64,000 nt of DNA from assembly GCA_028023455.1 (NCBI GenBank), contig JAQFVV010006429.1, positions 434,001 to 498,000 of the forward strand, written 5' to 3'. Of this stretch, positions 33,579 through 46,428 are shown in pieces. Positions within the stretch are counted from its first letter, which is position 1. Each line of letters begins with the position of its first letter. A model generated the notes under the pieces. That model was not told the DNA's origin, searched no databases, and saw nothing but the letters and a program-made list of their open reading frames with translations. This DNA is from Epiperipatus broadwayi. Its lineage: Eukaryota > Onychophora > Udeonychophora > Euonychophora > Peripatidae. A program made the translations under genes and the position numbers.

Positions 33579-35212
33579 GGTGTATCATCATCATCATCAA
33601 CAACAACCATTATCAATCCACTGCAGGATAAAGGTCTCTCCAAGTTTAATCCATCTTCTCTGATCTTTAGCTTCTCTTCTCCACATCACCCCTGCACACT
33701 TTCTTATTTCATCCATCCATCTCACATGTGGTCTTTTTCTGGGTCTTTTACAATCTCTTGGAATCCAGTTTACAATTTCAATTGTCCATCTATTATCATC
33801 TCTTCTAGCCATATGTCCAGCCCAACTTCACTTCAATCTTTTAATTTTTTCAATGAGGTCAGTAACACCTGTTTGTTCTCTTACCCATACAATGTGTTTA
33901 CAATCTCTTCTTGTTACTCCCAACATACATCTCTCCATACTTCTTTGAGTGGTCTGAAGTCTCTGTATTGCTCTTCTATTAAGTGTCCAAGTCTCAGATC
34001 CATAAGTAAGAACTGGTAAAGCACATTTGTTAAAAACCTTCATTTTCAAACACATAGGCATATTTCCTTTTAGAATCAAGTTATTTCTACCAAAAGCACT
34101 CCAACCAAGTTTAAGTCTATGATTAATTTTCTCCATTATGTTTCCATCTGTATTAATAATCTGACAAGGTATTTGCAACTGTTAACTTCTTCTAATTCAT
34201 CATAATCAATCTTTTTTTTCATATTTTGAGCAAATCGATTAAACATTACTTTAGTCTTATTAACATTTATCTTTAGTCCTACTTTACTACTTTCATCTGA
34301 TAACTCCTGCAACATTTCCTGCAGCTCTGAAGCATTATATGCAAAAACAACTACATCATCTGTGAAATCTAAATGATTTAAATAATCTCCATTTACTTTC
34401 ACTCCATCTGTTTCCCATTTTAATCCACAAAATACTTCTTGCAGCACTGCTGTAAAAAGTTTTGGAGATATGACATCACCTTGTCTTACACCTTTCTCAA
34501 TGTTGACTTTCCCAATATCATTATGTAATCTAATTGTTGCTGTTGCATTTTTATAAATATTTTTTTTAAAATATAACAATATCCTGAATCTATATCTTGA
34601 TAATCCAATGCTTTAATCACTGAAGAAATGTTTATAGAATCAAATGCCTTTTCATAATCTACAAATCCGAAATGTAATGACAACTCATATTCATTTGTCC
34701 TTTCTATAACTTCTATTAATACCTAGATATGATCTGCTGTACTAAATCACTTTTAAAACCAGCTTGTTCTCTTGATTGGTGGAAATCCAATGTTCTCTGT
34801 AGATGAGTTGTAATTATCTTGGTAAAAAATTTATATAAAACTGGTAAAAGGCTGATAGATCTGTAATTTTTAATATCTTCTTTATCACCTTTTTTAAATA
34901 TTAATATTATTACTGCATTCTTCCAATCATCCAGTACATCTTTATCATTTAGACATTTGATATATAACTTTGCTAAAAAAAATTATATTTCTTCACCTGC
35001 TTTTTTTAATATATCAATTATAATTCCATCATTACCTGGAGCCTTTCTTTTCTTTATACATTTAATTGCATGCCTCACTTCTTCATTTAAAATTCTGGGC
35101 AATTAGGAAAATGTAATAGATATAGGAGGTACTTGTTCTTTATTACTATATAATTCTTGATAAAAAAAAACTTCTACCAATGTCATGATGTCATCTCTCT
35201 TGCCTGGTTTAT
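33579..35212 (-). mobile_element. RTE-clade retrotransposon inserted in the LINE
   Basis: A minus-strand, 5'-truncated RTE copy of about 1.6 kb. It runs from YKPGKRDDIMTLVE (near 35205) to a 3' (TGA)n tail at about 33585-33600. ATATCCCT is present on both sides (33571-33578 and 35213-35220) and could be an 8-bp target duplication. The last ~700 bases closely match the copy at 3076-3826. The endonuclease is absent. Confidence 0.85.
33597..35110 (-). pseudogene. RTE reverse transcriptase, broken
   Basis: From N to C: KKRKAPGNDGIIIDILKKAG, DDWKNAVIILIFKKGDKEDI, KNYRSISLLPVLYKFFTKII, EQAGFKSD, FGFVDYEKAFDSI (motif A), GVRQGDVISPKLFTAVLQEV (motif B), HLDFTDDVVVFAY (motif C; FADD has become FTDD but both Asp are kept), LKINVNKTKVMFN, VLTYGSETWTL and RRWIKLGETFIL at the end. 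It is typical of the RTE lineage. At least four frameshifts or stops are needed to read through, so it is inactive. It would polymerise cDNA from its own RNA at a nicked target. Confidence 0.9.
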
Positions 35213-35800
35213 ATATCCCTATAATTAACAAAAGCATTACACATATCATTTAAATGAATGACAGTCATATTTCTTATTTCAAAATATCCTCCACCAACTA
35301 ATCACACTGATAAATAATTAAACTAACCAATACAAACTCAACCTTAACCTGCACAAATCTGCTACATGGAGCATCTTAACTGGAAACTCCACTCCTTCTA
35401 CATTCATTACCCACCCCAAAATTTTCTGGGTTTCCCATACACAAATCAGCAAATGCCATGAGAACCACAATCAAAATGCATTGATCTTATCCATTGAACA
35501 AACTACACATTCACTTTCTTTAAAATCTATATTTCACTCTATGCAAAAATTACACTCTTAACCAAATTTATCTTCCCCAAAACACATACTACGTGTTCAT
35601 AATAAAATATGCAAACTCTTTCAAAAAGAAAATAAACTCATTATGTACAAAATTCATATGGGGTAGAAAGGCAGTGGCCATGCAGATTAAATCAATGATA
35701 AAGCCTGCTAGCTACAATGGACTATCACTGCATTCTATATTCATATATGACCTACAAAGAACATACAATACAGTAGTATTATAGAGAAATTATTGCCTGT
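35213..35800 (+). mobile_element. L1/Tx1-like LINE, downstream part
   Basis: Continuation of the LINE at 30490-33578. A motif C remnant, MNDSHIS (near 35262; expected A/YADDs), is followed by YKLNLNLHKSATWSIL ('sGL.lN..KS'). The C-terminal frame 35593-35784 carries CTKFIWGRKA and KPASYNGLSLHSIFIYDLQR, which match the 'fiW.....i....l..p...GGl.lP....Y..A' block of L1-type ORF2 proteins. Confidence 0.65.
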
Positions 35801-36159
35801 AGTACCTACAGACTATATAATTTAAAATCATAAAAGTAAAACATATCCACGGTTAATATTGTCTGTAAACAATAAAGAATATTTCCAGATAGACTGACCT
35901 TAAAATTGTTATTCCCATTGTTGTGGTTAATATTACCAATACATTTCAATTATAGACATTCTGGAAGATAATCAGTAGTTAGATTCTTGGTTAGCAGACT
36001 CTAACAAACTTGTTTAAATTTAGCTACTCATATTGTTATTAACACATAATAACATTGCAATTTGAATTATATAAAAAAAAATTTGATTTAGTTTCTTTAT
36101 TTGTCATTAATTTTAAGGAGTAGCCCCCACTCTCTTTCTTTACACACTAAAAAAAAAAA

Positions 36160-36260
36160 AAAAAGCTTGTTTAGAGCTATTAGCACGCTCTTAATTTTAC
36201 ATATTTGTAAGTGCAAGCTATATATAAGTCATGTGACATCTGACTTGTTATTATTACTAT
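36160..36260 (-). repeat. Fragment related to the 26-kb tandem unit
   Basis: The reverse complement reads AAGTCAGATGTCACATGACT, then TTGCACTTACAAATATG and AAGAGCGTGCTAATAGCTC. This follows the order of AAGTCAGATGTTACATGATT, TTGTATTTACAAATG and GCTCACAAAATATGCTC in the tandem repeat. It shows that the 379-bp unit derives from a dispersed repeat. Confidence 0.5.
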
Positions 36261-36560
36261 TATCATCATTTTAAAAAAAATCCCTGAATATTCTCTTTTC
36301 TCCTTTTATCCAATTATATTTCTCCTCATTTACATACTTCTGTTAAACATGAAAGAAGAAGAAATGCGCTTATTGTATTCTACAGATTAATTCAAGTTAA
36401 ATAAACTAAATGATTTTAATCAAACTAAAGTTATTATTTAAGATTAATTAAACAGAAAAAAAAATTATTATTATCTATCTCACTAAATTTGATGTAATAT
36501 GCTGTTGGTTTTGCAGGTTAACCACAGCTTGTCCAACTCAGTGATTGGAAGAGAGCAAAA

Positions 36561-36563
<3 letters not shown>

Positions 36564-36602
<39 letters not shown>
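36564..36602. repeat. (TA)n microsatellite
   Basis: A pure TA run. Confidence 0.95.
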
Positions 36603-36605
<3 letters not shown>

Positions 36606-36969
36606 AGCAAAGCAAAAAATGAAACTACACAATCTCATCATTGAGTCCATTTGAATACAAGTATCAAGTATATACATAGTGTTAACTATGGTAATCAAGT
36701 CACCTAGAAAAAGATAGAGAAATTTTAAATCAGTTCCACCAAGCTTTATATTTTGTACCAAAATATAGGGTTACAATATATATGATAAACATTCTAAATA
36801 TTTTATTATGTCAAATGATTTTATGTTGGACAAAAGATGAACTACAGTATTAAAACTATAAAAATGCAGATATAAAAAATAGAAAGTTTAATAATTATAA
36901 ATTTAGCACATTAATAAAATAAAACTTAAAATTCAAATAGTAATAGTAAAAATTTAAATAAAGTTTAAA

Positions 36970-37250
36970 ATATAAACAATTTTTTTTTTTGGATTTATAT
37001 GTTGGACTACTTCCCTCATCTAATATAAAATATTGAATGTATTTAGAAAAAAATAGATTTATTTAAATTTTCCTATTATATTCAACTATTAATAAGAGCA
37101 TGCATGTTAGTATATATACAATTCTCTTCTCTTCTTCAGGTATTCTGGTATGAGCAGTGACCATGCTTGTGTGAAAATTGAAACAGAATGTTTAGAAATG
37201 CTCTAATCAACTGAGCCATCCTGCCTAAGGCACTTAGCAGAAATTCCATA
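36970..37250 (-). repeat. tRNA-derived SINE, copy A
   Basis: Minus-strand A box GGATGGCTCAGTTGATTAGAG (about 37222-37202) resembles a tRNA-Lys-type head (TGGCTCAGTTGGTTAGAG). A body with CATGGTCACTGCTCATACCA and an AT-rich tail follow. The length is near 250-280 bases. Confidence 0.6.
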
Positions 37251-37329
37251 CTTATTTATTTTCCCTTATTTTCCCAAGTTTTCCTAAAAGCAAAGTTAAT
37301 TATTGGTTGCCAGTCATTATGTACAATTA

Positions 37330-37645
37330 TAAGAGATTGACTTGTTATTATTTACTATTGTCAGGTGAGCAGCTTTTTTTAATTTTTTTCTTTGTACCAT
37401 TTCCTCTATATCCAATTTTTTTTTAATTTTTCCACTTTATTTAAATTTTCCAATTACATTCAACTGTTAGTAATATCACACAGATTACTATTTACATAAC
37501 ATTATGAGTGGTATTATTACCTTCTCTTATTCACATATTGCTAGGCTTGAAAAGTGACAGTACTAGCAGGGAATCAAACTAAGACCATTACATTTTTGAA
37601 TATTGAATTTCACTGTAATTCTCTACTCAACTAAGCCATGATAGA
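37330..37645 (-). repeat. tRNA-derived SINE, copy B
   Basis: Minus-strand A box ATGGCTTAGTTGAGTAGAG (about 37640-37621) and B box TTAGTTTGATTCCCTGC (about 37590-37574) are followed by TAGTACTGTCAC and an AT-rich body. The body matches copy A in the segment TTTAAATTTTCC-ATTCAACT-TTA. It is the same family and in the same orientation, about 400 bases away. Confidence 0.65.
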
Positions 37646-39429
37646 AATAGTCCAACATCTAAATACAACCAAAATGCCACTTCACAAGGCAACCTTAATA
37701 ATTTGCTATTTTGACTTTTTTTTAATTCTAATAAAATGAAAATAATTTAAAATCTGTATACATAAATAATCAAATATATCTCTGACATTGAATAAGATTC
37801 GGTATCAACTTTTGAAAATGGCAAACAAATTTTGAACTCTTCAAAGTCAAATATTAATATAATACTAATTAGCATAGATATTTTTTTTTTTAATTTCATA
37901 CACTGCCTTAATTGGATGTTGCTGAAGCATTGATTAAAGTTGTATTTATAAACAATATTTCCTTTACTTTTCATTTCCATTGTTTCATGTTTTCCACCTA
38001 ATGTTTACATTATTAGAGTTAAATGAATTATTTGTGTTTTTTAATAATTAAAAAACAGTATTATATAATTAAGGTTATTTTTGAATCAGTATATTAATTA
38101 ATAAGTTGCTTAATTTTTGCTTTGAAATTGACACTCATAACATATTACATACTCCCACACTTTTATCTTAATATCCCATAAGCTTTTACAAAAGCTCAAT
38201 TTTACTTATGAATTATTAATAAGCCTAATGGTTTTAATAGGAAATAAAAACCATATCATATTTTCTACCCCAAACACAAAAACCTTTAACAGTATGTTAC
38301 TTTAATTAAGTTTGGCATTGTAACCTAATATTTATAGTTGTTGCTAAGCTTAACATTAAATTTATAATTTTTTAAATAATTATAAACATTTTTTTTAAAT
38401 AATGTCTAATACCTATAATATGTGTTTCAATGCTTCACTTTTTATCTGAAATACATTTGCTTCATCTTTTTTTTCCCAGAAATATTTTGAATTTGGTGGA
38501 TGTATCTTAGTATAAAATATATTATAATTTCATAAGCCCCAGTGTGATTTTTTTGTATAATCTCTAAGTATAAGAATTTTACTGTGTATAATTTTGTATT
38601 TTCTCTAGTCAAATTTAAATCAGGAGCAATATTTAGAGGTTCTTAATTGTAGGTAGTAATCATTTAGGATGGATAAGCTTTTAATAATTGCTTTATTTTT
38701 CATATTATTTTACTTTTGCAATATTGCAAATCACACCAGTAATAACAGGTAATTGCATTGACTATAGTCGTATCATTTTGTAATTGTTTTCTCTAAATGC
38801 TACAGTTAATTTAACATTGATCTATTTAATTAACCTATACTGAACTTAACTTTACACTCATCTTCTGTTTTGTTTTAACATACCATAAATAATGGTTATT
38901 GAATGATTTTTTCAACAGAACTATATATTTATAGATATCAAGAGAAATGATCCTAATTTGTTTGATTATTATATCTCCAAATAATATATAAAGCACAGGA
39001 TTTATTAAATATAATTTACTTAATTATAAAAGCAACATATATTTATAAAGAAAGAAAGTTTTCATTGAATATAATTAATGCATCTGCTTGACACATTAAA
39101 TGATATTTATCTTGGAATCCAGATTTTTTTCAGGTACCAAACAAGCTTAGAAGATTTATATTTGTCAGCTGCGTTACAATTATTTTCTATAACCACCCAA
39201 TCATCGGTCAGTAACTAATGCAACGAATTACATATGTCTAATGGACAATACAAGAAAGAAACAATTATAAATTCTTACAACCATATATTTGATTAGATTT
39301 ATAGTTATTGCCATCTCTACTGCTTCACTGTAAAGTAACTCAGGATCTTTATATTATTTTAAAACAATTTTGAAAATCTTTGAAATGTTTTGGAATGTAT
39401 ACTGAAATTACCATAAGTAAAAAAATACG
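37646..39429. other. AT-rich intergenic DNA, nothing recognised
   Basis: No supported gene or element was found. Confidence 0.5.
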
Positions 39430-39523
39430 CTTATACACAAGTATAGAGAAGCTTGTTGTTTCTATAAATTAAATACGTATTTAATTTTAGAAATCACAAG
39501 CTCTTCTATAGTGTTGTAAGCAC
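39430..39523. repeat. Spacerless ~94-bp palindrome
   Basis: TATAGAGAAGCTTG...AAATTAAATAC (39442-39476) meets its near-perfect mirror GTATTTAATTTTAG...CTTCTATA (39477-39510) without spacer. Weaker symmetry continues outward (CTTATACACAAG against GTGTTGTAAG). It could be a very short fold-back or MITE copy. No target duplication was identified. Confidence 0.75.
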
Positions 39524-42500
39524 ACTTAATTACACTTATTACATCCCGTATAGAAGTATAAACAGTTAACGTTATTACATATATATATATATGTAATTCG
39601 CAATAAAATTTGCAGCAGTCATCTCTGCTTTCTTAATAAACTATAATTTAGTGGAAGTTTTAAATTTTTATAATTTATCATTCTTAATATAAGCAAAGTC
39701 TGTTCTTTTAATCCACCTAAGTCATAAAACATTATTTAGTTTCATTGTTTTTGTTATCTCTTGTTATTTTTTTATAAACAAATATTTAAATCAGAGTCTT
39801 AGAAAATGCGCGCACATAAAGATTTATAAAAACAAATTTAGATGGGGAAAAAATCGCCTTATGTGGGTATATAAATATATCATGAGAAATTATTTAGTCA
39901 GTTTTTTAATATGCTTTGGCGATTAAACAATGAATGTTTTAAACACTATAATTAAAGATTACATCCATCTAACTTTATTTAGGTAGAAGTTGTTTGTAAA
40001 ATAATCTTACCAGCATTAAATACAATTTGTAAAGCGGATAATTTTGATTGATTATAAGCGTTACCGGCTGCTTTTTTTTACACATTTAACTTCAAATAGT
40101 ATCAACAATTTATTTAAATATTTTAATCCATATATAAAAGCAAAATGGCTTCCTCTTGTACTTCTTCAAATAATTTCTCCAGCTTTATATTTGTTATTAA
40201 TTCCAATACTTTTTTTATTCAACTAAATTTCAAATAGTCAATAATATAATAGATTAAATTTCAAATTACTTGCTAATTTTTTAACTCAATTTTTTTATCT
40301 TTATATATATCAAATAACAATGGCGGTTATTTGTGATATATTCTTATAATGTCTTTTTAGAAATAGTAATTCACAATAACAAAAGTTAAATTTTAGAATA
40401 TTTCCAGAAGCAAATTCATTTTGTATTGTCAGGATTAGTTTTTTTTTTTTTTTTCATCAAAAACTATAAATATATTTTTAGTAACTTATTTTTTACATTA
40501 AAGGATTTTTCGTCGTATATAAGGATTAGGAATAATCTCATATATGTTTCAGCAAAAATTGTTAAGTTCTTCGTATAAGGGAGCAGTTTTGTTGATCATT
40601 TTTATGTTAAAGAGGGTTAATTTTTCTTATATAAAAATACAACTTTATTTTTTTTTCTTAAATCATTTTACAAATTTTGTTAACTAATTATAATTAATAT
40701 CAACTAATCAATTGGACGATGAGAAAAAAAAGGTGACGAAAATATTAACTATCAATAAAATTTAATTCTAATTTCTTGAATTTTTAACTTCAATATTGAA
40801 GATGTACTATGTATTTTTAAAACAAAAATATTTTTTTATAAAGATTATAATTGTATAATTGTCTTAAATAATCTAAAGTTATATTAATATTGAAAATATT
40901 AAAAAAAAAATAGTAAGTCAAAGTAAAAAATTACCTGAAGATACCTGATAATATTTAAAGTCATTAGAAGTTATTTTTTTAAAAAAGTCATGGCTGTATT
41001 TTTCATAATTTTACATAACAGAAAAAAAAAGCAATTTGTATTATTAATCACATTTGCATTATCTAAAGAAAAAATAATATCTGAGCAAACAATTTTTTTA
41101 AAAGAACACACAAAGTATAAAGTCTAACAACGAATTATTATATGATTTTTATTTTTTTTCTCTCTTTCTCTCTCACTCACTCATTCACTCTTTAACCCGT
41201 TTCCTAATCTATTTACCTATTGTCATTCTATCAGAATGTCTATTTGCTTGATTTTCTATTTTTCTATCTATTGCATTGTTTGTCGGACTATCTATCTATA
41301 TATTTACACATTTATCTAACTATTAGTAACAACATGGTACATTATTTAGATAATTATATGTGTTTAAGCATCTTAATCGGGAAATTGATTATTTACTTCA
41401 ATTTATTTAATTTCCTTATCAAGTGTTTTATAATTATGTTTTTCAGCTGAGAATTAATCCTTCATTTCACTTTGCATGTTGTTATTCTAATACTACATTC
41501 AACCATGCAAACCATTTAACCTTTTATCAGTCGATCTGTTTGATTCGTCATTTATTTATTCATCTGTATAAGTTTATATTCAATTAATTATGAATCTACC
41601 ATTTTATCTTCAACTATTTATACCTGCTTTTACTTATTTAATTTCTTACCGATTTTTCTCTTTAATTTTTTATCTGATTGTTTATCTTTAAATAGATTTT
41701 TTGTATTTATTTACTTATTATTTGTTTATTTTCTATCAGTCTACTCTCCCAATGTAATTGCTTAATCGTATTTTTATCCATTTATCTATCTACTTCTCAG
41801 TACCTCTTTTTCTTTTTACTATTCAACTGTATATTTTTAAAAATGTGATACTTTACAAATTTATTTTTTTATAAAACACAAAAACAGTAGAAGTAATACA
41901 GTTTGTTAAAAAAAAATTTATTTATTTTAGTCTAATTTGTTAAGTTAAAAATGACCATTAAAATGTTTATTAATTAAACAGTAGATTTTTATATAAAATT
42001 TTATAAGCAAGCATTCTTTTTAACAGTATTGTTTTATAGCCTAAATTAAATTTAGAAGTAGATTATTTTTTAGTAATGAATTTACATGAAAACGTTTTAC
42101 TTTTTTCAAAAAAAAAGTGAGAAATAATTATATTTATCAAGTATTTTTTATATATTAACTATAAATAAAATCATAAATATATAACTTTTGTTAATATCAT
42201 TGAAAAGCATGGCACAATAAGTATGGATTGTTAAATTATACTGAATTTAAACGCTATCCACTGTTTTTTTGTTTTTTTGTTTTTTGTTTTTATATATTTG
42301 TGCAAAAGAATTTTAACTTTATAATTATGTACAGAGAGAAATTTTGTTAGAAAAAAATAACGTGATTGCTTATTTAACAAAAAACAAGTATACTCTTGAT
42401 AAATATTTTTTTGTAGATTTACTTGGACTATTTACATCATCTAGTTACATTATTAAATATATTTATTATAATCTTATATTTTAGTGTAAAATATAAAACT

Positions 42501-45500
42501 TGATAAAACTGATTTAAAGATTTCTCTGTCTTCTTTTAGGTGACTTGATTGTCTTGTTTTGCATTTTGTATTTACTTGATACTTGCATTTAAAGTAATTT
42601 AATGATGAGAATATGTAATATTTTGCCATGCTTATTGCTTGTATTTTTTAATGTATTAAAAAATTGCTCCTCCACTGATTTATATCAGATCTGCTTAACC
42701 TATAAGAAATCAACAACATATATCAAGTTTAGTAAAGTGTGGTTAAAATAATAATAATAATCCTCATTTATTTAAAAATAATTCTAGAAATTATCTTTAA
42801 TTTAAATCAAAAGCCATTTATTTAAATAATTTTCAATTATTAGATAAAATAGGATAAACACATATTGCATTTTTACTGTGACAGAGCATTCATATTTTTA
42901 TTAAAAAACAAAATGGAGTACAAATAATATGGAAGTAAAACATGTAACAAACGTTTAAAAAATGAATTAAACCAACATTTTCCCTATAGATCAAACTACA
43001 ATATTTGTGGTATTTTAACAACAATATGACTGGCTGAATTTGAATAGTCTGTTCAAGTTTTACCAACCAGGAATCAAGTTGCTGATAATCTTCTCAAATA
43101 TCTACAATTAAAATCTATTGAAATGATTAACCTTGAAAGTGGAAATATATCTAAAAGATCAGTGTATTTGAAATACTCTAGTACTTACTAACTGTTAACA
43201 TTAAATAAATATCTTAATTTCATAATACGTGCATCATAAAGTGTTATACTAATTTAATTTATAAAATCTTACAGTCATAATTTTAAAACTATTTATTATT
43301 ATATTATAAATATGCAGAGTGAAATGCTATTTTAATATCTTTGTAAGTCAGTAGCTGAATAATAAGGAATTGAGTATCCTTTTTGAACTTATATTATCAA
43401 TAACATACCTACTATTTGATTTATGTATTATTGAAATAATGATAACAGCTGTTGAACAGCTAACTAAAAAAAACTATTTTCTGACATCCATAGCCAATGT
43501 TGGATTATTAGATTATTTTTTGCTCTGATTATTATTCCTAGTTTTTGATGTTAAATAGACAAATTAAGATAATATAAATATTATAAATTTAGAACAATGC
43601 TTGACATAGGATGTAAAATTTAGTAACTTATAAGGGATAAAACTCTACATGTTGTGCTTTTAAAAATTATCTTGCCTATTCATAGAGTCTACTTAAAATT
43701 CAATTAATTTAGGAGTATTCACAATAATTGGAAACAAAAAGAATAATCACACTTCTGAGTTTTGTGTTATCATCATAAAATTATTATTTTATATGATATA
43801 CATTGATTGTTAAAGATTTGCTATATTTATTTTATGGGTGAATATTTACTATTCTCAAAATGTTGTATATTTTAATTTAATGTTTATTTGAATAAGAGTG
43901 TATTTATTTTGATTTGATTTTCATATAAACTTATGTGTGAATTCATGATATGTTCTTTTACTATGTTTAAGTTAATTTCAAGGGATTGAATAGAATAATT
44001 AATTGAAGGAAAGCACTTGCAAGAAGTTAGGAATTAATGCACAATTTATAATGTGTGTCAACATTACATGAATTATTCCTATGTGTCTTTCTAGGGTTCT
44101 GTACCTATACTTATGTTATATTTATTACATTATTATTACGCTCATATTTTAAGCAGAATCAGTCATTATCTTAGTCATTCTTTATTATGAAACACTTTTT
44201 CATTATGTATGAACTCATGTCTGCTAAACTACTGGTGTATTATGAGTTAGCAGAATAATTAAGGTAGATGATTTTACATTTGATTTGAAGCAAATATTAA
44301 TACTGCTTTGTAATTGTTAAATGGCATTAGTATGTGCTGGTGATTAATCTGCCAAATAATTATTTGCCATTTTCTGTATTTTGCACTCATTCCTGTGCTG
44401 GTGGCTAATTTCTAGAAACTTCTTGTTTGTTGGTGGTCTATAAACTCACAGGACATTCAATGTTGTGTTATACCTATGTGTAGATGCATGCAACCACAGA
44501 AATACCATGTTACTTCATAAATGCAGATTTTGGCAAAGTCTTTATGTACTATGATGTTAAAATTATTTTCTTTCATCTATAGGTATAACCTATAAGTTCA
44601 GTCATAAGGTATAGCAAGGCATCCTATCTAAATTGTCCATATAGTGTATCATATGTTTGTTTACATAATATTTTAGCTGAATTGAGATTTGAATCTCCAC
44701 TTTGGGTTAGTATTTCATTATGGCTAACTCTGGCAAATATGTCATTATTTATTGATTATTACTATAAGTTTACTGTATAGGTTCATTGGTTCTGGAACTG
44801 ACACATTGGATATTTCATGACTTGATGTTGAACTCCATTCTCTTTTCTCTGGGTGGAAATTAAATCAATTTATAGTAAAATCTTATTATTGGGTTTATTA
44901 TAAAACTGTGTATATTATCCACTTATTGAAGCAAATAGATGGAATGCTATTTTATTTATTTTGTTTATTTTATTTGTTTATTTATTTATTTATTTATTTA
45001 TTATATTGAAATATTATATAATCAACTATTTTAATGGTAAAATTGTAAATAAATGTTAACTCATAATTTAACTGACTATGCCATTGCTATTTGTTATTCA
45101 TAAAAACAGAAAATTCTACATATTGAGTAGAGCATACATTAAAGCACATATTGTCACTAATAGGGCATATAAGTCTTACTAATATTCTGGGTAAATATTT
45201 GAATGCTTTTATTTTAAGGTAGTTCATGATGTATGGGGTACAATAAAATCCCATTTACCTCTTCCATTACTTTAGCTTTGCTTTGTTAATTCTGGAGTAA
45301 TACAAAATTGATTGTTTCTATAAAGTCATAGATAAATTTATTAGATAATGTTATAATATAGTTTATTCTTTTAATGCAATAATTTGCAATTCATCAAATA
45401 TAAGAAGAGCATCACTGCTATTTATTTAGGTATAAATTTAAATTAATGAGAAAAGAACCCAAGTCTCCTATGCTTACTTATTATTGTGAAGCTCATACCT

Positions 45501-46330
45501 AGACTAGCATTCATATCACAATTCTAATTATATATGAGTTATAATAATTTATAATTATAATTATTACTTTCTTGTTAATAACTTGTATTTACCATGTAAT
45601 AGCTAATATATGTCATTCTGAAAGAGTAATTGTTATTAGTTTCACAAATTATGCCATCTTGTCCATGGTCGGGCATAAGGTCCCATGCAAATGAAATCAC
45701 AAATTAAGGTTTTGAAGGATAATAAAAATATATAATTATAATTTGTCTTAGGTAATCTAACATACTTTCACATACTGCTACAATGGGGTTTTCATGGCAT
45801 ACCCTGGCCATGACCAGATTAGATCATAACAATTTCATGCTATACCATCAATGTTATCTGTTGTGACAAATACAAAAAAACAGTATTAAGAGCAAAGCTT
45901 TATTAACAATAAAGCAGATAACTGTCATAAACATCCCAATGCTTATAACAGGGGTGAAAGAATAATACCCTGTTTAAAAGCCAAAAAATAGCATATTATT
46001 TGCATAGTCCATTAGTTAAATACAGCAAGACACTTTTTGGAAAGAGGAATGCAGGATTATTTCCTGTTAATAATATAATTATCTTTAGAAATGTGCCAAG
46101 CCTCTTTCATCTTTCACTTGGCATCATTGCGTTCTGATCAAACAAAGCTGAAACATATAGGCTTTCATTAATGGCTGAAATTAGTGAAATGCTGATAAAA
46201 AAAACAGATTAGTGTCAGAATGCGTTTTTGCCCGTTAAACATATTTGTGCTGAAACAATCAGGTAGACAGGTTAGCCTGAAAATCACCTGATTGATAGGA
46301 AGGAAAAATCCTTGCATTTTTTTGTATATA
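39524..46330. other. Long AT-rich stretch without genes
   Basis: A (TA)n palindrome lies at about 39579-39592, a TCTA/CTAT-rich low-complexity zone at about 41150-41820 and a TTTA run at about 44970-45005. Nothing coding, and no recognisable element protein or SINE box pair, was found on either strand. Confidence 0.5.
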
Positions 46331-46332
46331 TG

Positions 46333-46342
46333 TGTATATATA

Positions 46343-46424
<82 letters not shown>
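46333..46424. repeat. Long (TA)n microsatellite
   Basis: About 46 TA units. The Tyr/Ile frames on both strands are artefacts. Confidence 0.95.

Positions 46425-46428
<4 letters not shown>

Noticed and set aside
35593-35784. Separate small gene of 63 codons
   Set aside because: The sequence fits the C-terminal block of the surrounding LINE ORF2 and lies in order with the other LINE pieces.
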